Source of the DNA: Alphaproteobacteria bacterium MarineAlpha10_Bin2
GTDB lineage: Bacteria; Pseudomonadota; Alphaproteobacteria; UBA828
Assembly: GCA_002937555.1 (NCBI GenBank)
Contig: PTKB01000180.1
Coordinates: 1-5,458 of the forward strand
Direction: 5' to 3'
Length of the DNA stretch: 5,458 bases
A program made the translations under genes and the position numbers. Below are positions 1 through 4,681 of the stretch, in pieces. Every line of letters begins with the position of its first letter. Position 1 is the stretch's first letter. Below the pieces are notes generated by a model that saw only the letters and a list, made by a program, of their open reading frames with translations, was not told where the DNA came from and did not search any database.

Positions 1-111
1 TACGAGATCGCCAGCCAATTGCGCGGCACCTGCGGCGAGCGACAGATCAAGGACGCCAAGCATTTGCAATGGGGCACATGCTGGGGCGATTCACTCATCT
101 TCAGGAACTGA
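1..111 (+). CDS. Thiolase-like (SCP2/lipid-transfer type) acyltransferase, C-terminal end only
   Basis: Only the last 36 codons are in the window; the gene begins upstream and ends with TGA at 109-111. The visible part opens with YEIASQLRGTCGERQIKDAK, which matches the conserved near-C-terminal block of thiolases (E-x-x-x-Q-L-R-G-x-x-G-x-R-Q-x-x-x-A-K). In the family this block precedes the glycine-rich loop carrying the second catalytic cysteine (C-x-G-x-G). Here the tail is short and that loop reads TCWGDS, so the canonical motif is degenerate. This is often seen in SCP2-type thiolases and thiolase-like aldolases that work with a DUF35 partner, and such a partner gene follows after 5 bases. 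Likely role, by inference: carbon-carbon bond cleavage of a CoA thioester, or thiolysis. Family confidence is good; the exact reaction is unknown. Confidence 0.8.
   Translation, partial: YEIASQLRGTCGERQIKDAKHLQWGTCWGDSLIFRN
103..106 (+). promoter_or_regulatory. Shine-Dalgarno site setting the DUF35 start
   Basis: AGGA lies 10 bases before the ATG at 117, inside the last codons of the thiolase gene. It supports the 117 start over the in-frame ATGs at 69 and 78, which would overlap the thiolase by about 11-14 codons and have no comparable site. Confidence 0.55.
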
Positions 112-116
112 TTCAG

Positions 117-524
117 ATGGACATCAGCCAAATACCCTTGCCGCGCGTAACGCCTGACACTGAACATTTCTGGGAAGGCTGCCGGCGCCATGAATTGCTG
201 CTGGCGGAATGCAATGCCTGCAACAGAGTGCATCTGCCGCCGGGCCCGGTCTGCCCATTCTGCTTTTCCGACGATCTCGGCTGGCGCAAGGCCTCGGGGC
301 GCGGCCGTGTCAGCGCCTGGACGGTAGTTCACAAGGAATGGTTCGCCGCCTTCAAGGACGACCTCCCCTACAACGCCGCGCAAATCGAACTCGAAGAAGG
401 CCCGCGCCTCACCGCCAACATCATCGGCGTCGACAACGATAAACTCTCCGTCGGCATGGCGGTGGAGGTCGTGTTCGACGATGTCACGGAGGACGTCACC
501 CTGCCGAGGTTTTCGCCCACCTGA
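117..524 (+). CDS. Zn-ribbon / OB-fold (DUF35) acyl-CoA-binding partner protein
   Basis: A 135-residue protein of the usual DUF35 size. The N-terminal segment (about 1-30, with PDTEHFWEG) is the typical amphipathic helix. A zinc ribbon follows with Cys32-x2-Cys35 and Cys46-x2-Cys49 (CNAC ... CPFC). From about residue 62 comes an OB-fold, starting GRGRVSAWTVVH and ending LPRFSP, the usual family end. These proteins pair with SCP2-type thiolases, thiolase-like aldolases or MaoC-type hydratases, where the OB-fold and ribbon help hold CoA substrates; examples are known in steroid side-chain degradation. The thiolase tail 5 bases upstream fits a two-subunit enzyme made from one transcript. The start at 117 is preferred because of the Shine-Dalgarno site at 103-106 and because it removes the gene overlap. 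The protein is soluble with no signal peptide. The family call is secure; the substrate is not known. Confidence 0.92.
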   Translation: MDISQIPLPRVTPDTEHFWEGCRRHELLLAECNACNRVHLPPGPVCPFCFSDDLGWRKASGRGRVSAWTVVHKEWFAAFKDDLPYNAAQIELEEGPRLTANIIGVDNDKLSVGMAVEVVFDDVTEDVTLPRFSPT

Positions 525-553
525 AGTAAATTCGCGCCCTAAAGCTTGCATAG

Positions 554-573
554 GCCGATTGAACTCAATCGGC
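554..573. promoter_or_regulatory. Perfect 9-bp dyad: operator or weak terminator
   Basis: GCCGATTGA and TCAATCGGC are exact reverse complements separated by AC, 30 bases after the DUF35 stop and 25 bases before the next start. As RNA it would form an 8-bp stem with an AACU loop, extendable by U-A, A-U and G-U pairs at its base. The following bases (TTATCATAAC) are AT-rich but hold no real U-run, so it is a poor intrinsic terminator. The compact symmetric shape would also suit a dimeric repressor site of TetR type. The sequence does not decide between these roles. Confidence 0.45.
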
Positions 574-597
574 TTATCATAACTTTGGTGTGGATCG

Positions 598-789
598 ATG
601 TCGCATATCCTCATTTGGCTACTGACCACCGCGCTCGTCATCATTCCTTACTGGAAAATCCTCTCAAGGACCGGGTGCGATAAATCCTTGATCATCCTTC
701 CTTTCGTCCCGGCGCTTGGAATCCTCATATATTGGTACGTGGTCGCGACATCCAATTGGCCGAACTATCAATACGGAAACAAAGCCTAA
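598..789 (+). CDS. Small two-helix membrane protein, first of a tandem pair
   Basis: A 63-residue hydrophobic protein that I cannot name. Two likely transmembrane segments are seen: about residues 4-22 (ILIWLLTTALVIIPYWKIL) and about 31-51 (LIILPFVPALGILIYWYVVA). They are separated by a short polar turn SRTGCDK and followed by a polar tail containing Trp54-Pro55-Asn56. The turn and the WPN motif recur in the next protein at almost the same spacing (R24 to W54 here, R23 to W52 there), so the two look like diverged paralogues. The start is the ATG at 598; the ribosome site is weak (GGA only 3 bases upstream). The two reading frames are 14 bases apart and probably co-transcribed. The DNA is lower in GC than the flanking enzyme genes. 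A role at the inner membrane is likely, function unknown. A real gene is supported mainly by the paralogy. Confidence 0.65.
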   Translation: MSHILIWLLTTALVIIPYWKILSRTGCDKSLIILPFVPALGILIYWYVVATSNWPNYQYGNKA

Positions 790-803
790 CAGGCGGATTT
801 CAG

Positions 804-992
804 ATGCTGTATGCCCTCCTTATCCTAGTTGTCGTCGTGCCCTATCTTCCCGCCATCGGGGTTCTGAAGAGAGCCGGCTATAGCGGTTGGCTGTACTTTC
901 TCTTCCTCATTCCCATCGTGAACATCGTCTGGCTTTGGATATTCGCCTTCGCCGAATGGCCCAATATTATGGCGAACGTCAGCGATAGATAA
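804..992 (+). CDS. Small two-helix membrane protein, second of a tandem pair
   Basis: A 62-residue protein, starting at the ATG at 804 rather than at the in-frame ATG at 732, which would overlap the upstream gene and add a non-hydrophobic 24-residue extension. Predicted helices are about 2-20 (LYALLILVVVVPYLPAIGV) and 28-50 (within GWLYFLFLIPIVNIVWLWIF). They flank a positively charged turn, LKRAGYSG, and are followed by EWPN at 51-54. The KRAGYSGW...IP..NI..LW..AF pattern is common in short uncharacterised proteobacterial membrane proteins and resembles the turn of DUF805-like proteins, but I do not assign a family. The turn is basic, which by the positive-inside rule would put it in the cytoplasm with both ends outside. 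The ribosome site is weak (AGG at 791, 10 bases upstream). The gene ends 20 bases from the convergent lactonase-like gene. Function unknown. Confidence 0.7.
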   Translation: MLYALLILVVVVPYLPAIGVLKRAGYSGWLYFLFLIPIVNIVWLWIFAFAEWPNIMANVSDR

Positions 993-1005
993 GCGCAGCT
1001 ATCGC
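982..1005. terminator. Weak inverted repeat between convergent genes
   Basis: GCGATAG (982-988) pairs exactly with CTATCGC (999-1005) around a 10-base loop. It spans the stop codon of the small membrane protein and the 20-base gap before the end of the minus-strand hydrolase gene. Its place between two converging genes suits a bidirectional terminator. However, the stem is short and neither side has a T-run, so it could be chance. Confidence 0.25.
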
Positions 1006-1012
1006 GCCAAAG

Positions 1013-1885
1013 TCACCCGCAATAACACGGTTCCGGCAGGCCCGGCACATCCACCTCCACCGCGAACAGCGCGCCGGCGAGCGGCTCGGCGGCACGTTGT
1101 TCGTCCGTCAGGCGGAAGAAGGCGCTGGTGACGTAAAGGGTTTTGAGATCGGTGCCGCCCAGCGCGCAGGAGGTGACACGCGAGACGGGAAACTCGATCT
1201 CCGCGGCCACGCTGCCGTCGGGACCGTGGCGCAGCACCCGCCCGCCGTCGAAGCGGGCACTCCAGAGGAAGCCTACCGAGTCGACCGTCGCGCCGTCGGG
1301 GATGCCGGGGAGCGCGCCCGTCTCGGCGAAGACGCGTTTGTTCGAAAGCGCACCGGTTTCGGCATCGAGATCATAGGCGAAGATGTTTTTGAGCAAGCTG
1401 TCGGCGTAATAAAGCGTGCTTCCATCCGGCGAAAAGGCGACGCCGTTCGAAAGGGTGATGCCGTCCGCCGCCATATGGCTGGCGCCGTCGGAATCGAGGC
1501 GGAAGAGTTGGCCGGAGGGGCGTTTGAGCATTTTGTCCATGCTGCCGGCCCAGAACCGGCCCTGGCGGTCGGCGCGCCCATCGTTGAGGAGCGTGCCCTC
1601 GGCATCCTCGCGCGGGTCGTGCAGGAGCTCATATGCGCCGCTTTCCGGATCATAGAACGCGAAGCCCTTGCGCCCCGCGATCACCAGCCCACCCGCTTCT
1701 CGTAGCGCGAAGGAATGCACCTTGTCGGGCGGCGTCCAGCTATCGACTTTGCCACTTGCCGCGTCGAGGCGGTGGATTGCCGGGCGGAACACATCGGTCC
1801 ACCAGAGACGCCCCCGCTCCGCGTCCCACACCGGCACCTCGCCGAGTACGTCTTCGGTATTGGCCGCCACGCTCACAACGTTCAT
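1013..1885 (-). CDS. SMP-30/gluconolactonase/LRE family hydrolase
   Basis: A 290-residue six-bladed beta-propeller hydrolase covering the full family length. The family hydrolyses sugar lactones and related esters using one divalent metal ion. By analogy with human SMP-30, the ligands are all present and correctly spaced: Glu16 (LGEVPVW), Asn147 (TLSNGVAFSPDG) and Asp197 (IPDGATVD). The substrate-contact Asn101 is also present in LNDGRADRQGRFW. Further hallmarks are FDGGRVLRHGPDG, SRVTSCALGG and the C-terminal GALFAVEVDVPGLPEP. The start chosen is the ATG at 1885, because AAGGA lies 7 bases upstream (complement of 1893-1897) and family proteins begin just before the first Glu. The in-frame ATGs at 1948, 1915 and 1891 are less well placed. 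No signal peptide is seen, so it is likely cytoplasmic. The gene is divergent from the cyclase-ligase pair across a short control region, suggesting a shared pathway. The substrate cannot be predicted; many members are not true gluconolactonases. Confidence 0.92.
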   Translation of the reverse strand: MNVVSVAANTEDVLGEVPVWDAERGRLWWTDVFRPAIHRLDAASGKVDSWTPPDKVHSFALREAGGLVIAGRKGFAFYDPESGAYELLHDPREDAEGTLLNDGRADRQGRFWAGSMDKMLKRPSGQLFRLDSDGASHMAADGITLSNGVAFSPDGSTLYYADSLLKNIFAYDLDAETGALSNKRVFAETGALPGIPDGATVDSVGFLWSARFDGGRVLRHGPDGSVAAEIEFPVSRVTSCALGGTDLKTLYVTSAFFRLTDEQRAAEPLAGALFAVEVDVPGLPEPCYCG

Positions 1886-1892
1886 CCACATA

Positions 1893-1897
1893 TCCTT
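1893..1897 (-). promoter_or_regulatory. Shine-Dalgarno site setting the SMP-30 start
   Basis: Read on the minus strand this is AAGGA, 7 bases before the ATG at 1885. It lies only 1 base before the alternative ATG at 1891 and downstream of those at 1915 and 1948, so it favours 1885. Confidence 0.7.
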
Positions 1898-1951
1898 ATT
1901 CTGGCACTGTACCATGGCGGCGTTTGCGGCATAATCGCGCCCGGGCATCCC

Positions 1952-1957
1952 AAGGAG
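1952..1957 (+). promoter_or_regulatory. Strong Shine-Dalgarno site of the cyclase gene
   Basis: AAGGAG lies 5 bases before the ATG at 1963. It fixes this start against a much longer open frame that extends back to 1633 antisense to the SMP-30 gene. Confidence 0.85.
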
Positions 1958-1962
1958 ACACT

Positions 1963-2976
1963 ATGAGCAAGTGTTGGAAAGTTCGGCCCGAGGGCTCGAA
2001 CTGGGGCGAATTCGGCCCCGACGATCAGTTGGGCCGGCTCAATCTATTGACCGCGGAGCGCGTTTTGGAAGCGGTGAAAGAAGTGCGCACCGGGCGTACC
2101 TTCTGCCTCAGCCTCCCGCTCGATTTGCCGGGCAGCAATTCGCTTAACCCGAGCCGCCTGCCGCCGGAGTTGAAGCCGGTCATCCGTCAAGGCGAGATCG
2201 CCTTCGACGGCCCGGCCAGGCGCGACAATCCGTTGCAGACCGACCTCCTGTGCGATGACGCGATGCTGATCCACAGCCAATATTCGACGCAATGGGACAG
2301 CTTCTCCCATATCGGCGCGCTGTTCGATGCTGACGGCGACGGCGCGCCCGAGCATGTCTATTACAACGGCTTCAAGGTGGTCTCGGAAGAGACCGGCGAG
2401 GGGCTTTACGGCGAGATTGGCGCGGTCAATCTCGGCATTGAGAACATGGCCGAAACTTGCGTCCAGGGGCGCGGCGTGATGATTGATCTGCGCGCCCATT
2501 GCGGCGATGAGCGGCGCGCTGTCGGCTTTGATGAGCTGATGGCGATCCTGAATAAAGACGATGTTGAGGTCATGGAAGGCGATCTCGTTTGCCTGCACAC
2601 CGGTTTCGCCGACCGCATCGTCGCGGCGGCGGAAACGCCCGAGCCCGTCGGCGCCGTCTGCACGGTGCTCGACGGCGACGACAAAAAACTCCTCGAGTGG
2701 ATTTCCGAAAGCGGCCTCGCCGCTCTCATATCCGACAATGTCGCGGTCGAGCAATCCTCTTCCGTCGCCCGCGAGATGACTGAGCCTGGTCCGGTGCTGC
2801 CGCTGCACGAACATTGCCTATTCAAGATCGGCGTGCCGCTGGGCGAGCTTTGGTATCTGAGCGATCTCGCCGCCTGGCTGCGTGAGAACGGGCGCTCGCG
2901 CTTCCTCCTCACCGCGCCGCCGTTGCGCATGCCGGGCGCGGTGGGCTCGCCGGCAACACCGGTCGCCACGGTATGA
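1963..2976 (+). CDS. Cyclase family (kynurenine formamidase-like) metal-dependent hydrolase
   Basis: A 337-residue protein of the long cyclase subfamily (PF04199). Its relatives hydrolyse N-formylkynurenine, isatin and other amide or ring bonds using a bound metal. The N-terminus NWGEFGPDDQLGRLNLLT (13-30) and the C-terminus, with LPLHEHCLFKIGVPLGELWYL (about 279-299) and FLLTAPPLRMPGAVGSP, are highly typical. The active-site block is QYSTQWDSFSH (106-116). Against the classic HxGTHxDxPxH, Asp112 and His116 are kept but both leading histidines are Gln (106 and 110). His282, His284 and Glu295 are candidate further ligands near the C-terminus. Such STQWD variants occur in long cyclase relatives, as I recall, so activity need not be lost. 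No signal peptide is seen. The stop overlaps the next start as ATGA, indicating translational coupling to the acyl-CoA ligase. The likely job is opening a ring or amide to give an acid for the ligase; the substrate is unknown. It should not be called kynB without further evidence. Confidence 0.9.
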   Translation: MSKCWKVRPEGSNWGEFGPDDQLGRLNLLTAERVLEAVKEVRTGRTFCLSLPLDLPGSNSLNPSRLPPELKPVIRQGEIAFDGPARRDNPLQTDLLCDDAMLIHSQYSTQWDSFSHIGALFDADGDGAPEHVYYNGFKVVSEETGEGLYGEIGAVNLGIENMAETCVQGRGVMIDLRAHCGDERRAVGFDELMAILNKDDVEVMEGDLVCLHTGFADRIVAAAETPEPVGAVCTVLDGDDKKLLEWISESGLAALISDNVAVEQSSSVAREMTEPGPVLPLHEHCLFKIGVPLGELWYLSDLAAWLRENGRSRFLLTAPPLRMPGAVGSPATPVATV

Positions 2977-4562
2977 ACACGCCCCCGATGGCGATGCCGA
3001 AAGCGAAGACGGCGATGGCGCTGATCGATGAAATTGCGGCGCGCCACCCCGAACGCGAAGCCCTGGTCGGCGGCGGCGAGCGCTATAGCTGGGCCGAATT
3101 CCGCACCCGAACGCGTGACCTTGCCAAGGGCCTGCATGCCGCCGGTGTGCGGCGCGGCGACAAAGTCGCCATTCTGATGGGCAATCGCCCCGAATGGCTG
3201 ATCGCCGATTTCGCCATCATGTCTTTGGGCGGCGTGATGGTGGCGGCCAACACCTGGGCGACGGCGCGCGAACTGGCCTATCAGTTGAGCCATTCGGAAT
3301 GCCGTCTCATGATCATGTCGGCAGGATTTCTGAAGCGCGATTACGCCGCGCTGATCGAAGACGCGCGTGCGGAAGATTACGATTTGAGCGGCTTGGAGCG
3401 AATATTTTGCCTCAGCGATGGCCCGCCGCCTGAGGGCATGGAAGCGTTCGAGGAATTGTGGCGCCTCGGCTCAGATGTGCCGGACGACGAAATCGACGCC
3501 GCCCAGGCCGCCGTGGCGGGCGAGGACATCGCATGTTTACTCTACACCTCCGGATCCACGGCGCTGCCCAAGGGCGTGCCGTTACAGCATTTCGCCCTCA
3601 TCGAAAATATGTGGGGCATCGGCGAGCGCTTGCGCCTTACGCCGGATGACAGGCTGTGGCTGGCGGTCTCGCTGTTTTGGGGCCTCGGCTGTGAAAACGC
3701 GCTGTTTGCCGTTTGGACTCACGGCTCCTCAATCGTGCTTCAGGAGCATTTCGACGCCGGCGAAGCACTGCGTTTGATCGAGGCCGAGCGCTGCACAATT
3801 TTTTACGGCACACCCAATATGACCCTTGCGTTGCAGGAACATCCCGACTACGCCGACCGCGACCTTTCCTCGTTGCGCACCGGCGCCACATTAGGTTTGC
3901 CGGAGCAAATCCGCCGCCTCGTCGATCTCGGCGTGAGCGAGATTTGCCAGGTCTACGGCCTCACCGAAACCTATGGCAATTGCTCGCTTAACGACGCCCA
4001 CGACACCCTGGCGCGGCGCACAGAATCGATCGGTACGCCGCTTCCCGGCAACGATATCATCATCGCCGACATGGAGACCGGCCGCCTGTTGCCGCAAGGC
4101 GAGACCGGCGAAATCCGCCTCAAAGGCTATGTCACGCCGGGTTATTACAAGGACCCGGAAAAGACCGCCGAGGCGTTCGACGAGAACGGCTATTTCCGCA
4201 CCGGTGACCTCGGATTCTACGACGCAGACGGCTATCTCTATTTTCGCGGCCGCACCAAGGAGATGATCAAAACCGGCGGCATCAACGTCTCACCTGCCGA
4301 AATCGAAGAAGTTTTGATCGGACATGACGCGGTGGAACTCGCCTACGTCATCGGCCTAGAAGACCCGCGCCGCGACGAGATCGTCGCCGCCGTAGTCGTT
4401 GCCCGCGAGAAAATCGAGGCCGATGATTTGCTCGCGCCGTGCCGCGAAATCCTCGCCGCCTACAAGGTGCCGCGCCGGTTGATATTCGTGGATCACGGAG
4501 ATTTGCCGCTCACCAGTACCGGAAAGCTGCAAAAGAATCGGTTGAAGGAATTGTTTAAGTAA
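2973..4562 (+). CDS. AMP-forming acyl-CoA ligase (class I adenylate-forming enzyme)
   Basis: A full-length 529-residue enzyme that activates a carboxylic acid as the acyl-AMP and then as the CoA thioester. All core motifs are in order. The phosphate loop is YTSGSTALPKG (191-201), where the usual Gly after ST is Ala197. Next come YGTPN (278-282), YGLTETYG (328-335), YFRTGDLG (407-414), the hinge and A8 region GRTKEMIKTGGINVSPAEIE (426-445), and the catalytic Lys518 in LPLTSTGKLQKNRL. The acid-binding region around LFWGLGCENALFAVWTHG (about 234-251) does not clearly identify the substrate; medium-chain or aromatic acids are both possible. The start is the ATG at 2973 overlapping the cyclase stop (ATGA). 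Its own ribosome site is poor, which fits coupled translation; Met6 or Met8 are alternatives. Together with the hydrolase upstream it forms a two-gene unit: release of an acid, then CoA activation. No membrane segment or export signal is seen. Confidence 0.95.
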   Translation: MNTPPMAMPKAKTAMALIDEIAARHPEREALVGGGERYSWAEFRTRTRDLAKGLHAAGVRRGDKVAILMGNRPEWLIADFAIMSLGGVMVAANTWATARELAYQLSHSECRLMIMSAGFLKRDYAALIEDARAEDYDLSGLERIFCLSDGPPPEGMEAFEELWRLGSDVPDDEIDAAQAAVAGEDIACLLYTSGSTALPKGVPLQHFALIENMWGIGERLRLTPDDRLWLAVSLFWGLGCENALFAVWTHGSSIVLQEHFDAGEALRLIEAERCTIFYGTPNMTLALQEHPDYADRDLSSLRTGATLGLPEQIRRLVDLGVSEICQVYGLTETYGNCSLNDAHDTLARRTESIGTPLPGNDIIIADMETGRLLPQGETGEIRLKGYVTPGYYKDPEKTAEAFDENGYFRTGDLGFYDADGYLYFRGRTKEMIKTGGINVSPAEIEEVLIGHDAVELAYVIGLEDPRRDEIVAAVVVAREKIEADDLLAPCREILAAYKVPRRLIFVDHGDLPLTSTGKLQKNRLKELFK

Positions 4563-4572
4563 TGGATCAAAA

Positions 4573-4594
4573 CCCTCTCCTCCGGGGGAGAGGG
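4573..4594 (+). terminator. GC-rich hairpin downstream of the ligase
   Basis: CCCTCTCC (4573-4580) pairs with GGAGAGGG (4587-4594). A T-G wobble gives a 9-bp stem with a CCGG loop, 10 bases after the ligase stop. A second copy of GGGAGAGGG at 4598-4606 could pair with the same left arm. No T-run follows, so it may be a dispersed intergenic palindrome that stabilises the 3' end rather than a classical terminator. Confidence 0.5.
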
Positions 4595-4654
4595 CTTGGG
4601 AGAGGGGGGAACCAAAGCGCGCGGCGCGCACTAAGTTCGTCCCACCACCCCAAA

Positions 4655-4680
4655 CCCTTCCTCCCCCCAGGGAGGAAGGG
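4655..4680 (-). terminator. Perfect 11-bp hairpin directly after the FKBP fusion stop
   Basis: CCCTTCCTCCC (4655-4665) and GGGAGGAAGGG (4670-4680) are exact reverse complements around a 4-base loop. The stem begins right after the minus-strand stop codon TAG (4682-4684). On that strand it is followed by TTTGGGG, giving a short U-tract of three. It is a reasonable terminator for the minus-strand gene and may also stop readthrough from the ligase. Confidence 0.6.
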
Positions 4681-4681
4681 C

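Larger units (their letters stand above)
1886..1962. promoter_or_regulatory. Divergent control region between the lactonase-like and cyclase genes
   Basis: These 77 bases separate two divergent starts and must hold the signals for both, unless the plus-strand genes are transcribed from inside the hydrolase gene. On the plus strand CATAAT (1930-1935) is a fair -10 hexamer, which would give a leader of about 20 bases; I see no good -35 at the matching distance (CTGTAC at 1907-1912). A short perfect palindrome GCCCGGGC (1939-1946) lies just downstream and could be an operator half or chance. No convincing minus-strand promoter was found. The boundaries are solid; the hexamers are tentative. Confidence 0.5.
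4563..4681. repeat. Palindromic intergenic repeat region with two related hairpins
   Basis: The gap between the ligase and the convergent FKBP fusion gene consists mainly of two stem-loops of similar design. The first is at 4571-4594 and the second at 4653-4680; both begin AACCCT and end AGGG on the plus strand. Between them is a GCGCGC-G-GCGCGC run (4617-4629). Pyrimidine-rich left arms and purine-rich right arms of the CCCTCTCC...GGAGAGGG type are common as dispersed REP-like elements in proteobacterial genomes. I infer such an element here but cannot count copies from one window. Confidence 0.5.

Noticed and set aside
69..116. Upstream start for the DUF35 gene at ATG 69
   Set aside because: It would overlap the thiolase coding end and add 16 residues not typical of the family; the Shine-Dalgarno site fits ATG 117.
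732..803. Upstream start for the second small membrane protein
   Set aside because: The added 24 residues are non-hydrophobic shadow sequence from the preceding gene; ATG 804 gives a normal membrane protein aligned with its paralogue.
1097..1705. Plus-strand frame of 202 codons inside the SMP-30 gene
   Set aside because: It is a shadow of a conserved minus-strand gene, low in complexity (Ala/Gly/Arg/Glu) and without a family match.
1902..1925. Possible sigma-54 promoter beginning TGGCAC
   Set aside because: The TGC element required at fixed spacing is absent; the following bases are TGTACCATGG.
1886..1948. Longer SMP-30 starts at 1948, 1915 or 1891
   Set aside because: They lack a properly spaced ribosome site and would consume most of the divergent control region; ATG 1885 has AAGGA at 7 bases.
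1633..1962. A long upstream extension of the cyclase reading frame (447 codons in total)
   Set aside because: It lies antisense to the well-supported SMP-30 gene, encodes Arg/Pro-rich shadow sequence, and a strong AAGGAG with ATG at 1963 matches the family N-terminus.
2044..2814. Minus-strand frame of 256 codons inside the cyclase gene
   Set aside because: It is a high-GC shadow of the cyclase with no recognisable domain. The same applies to the minus frame at 2406-3293.
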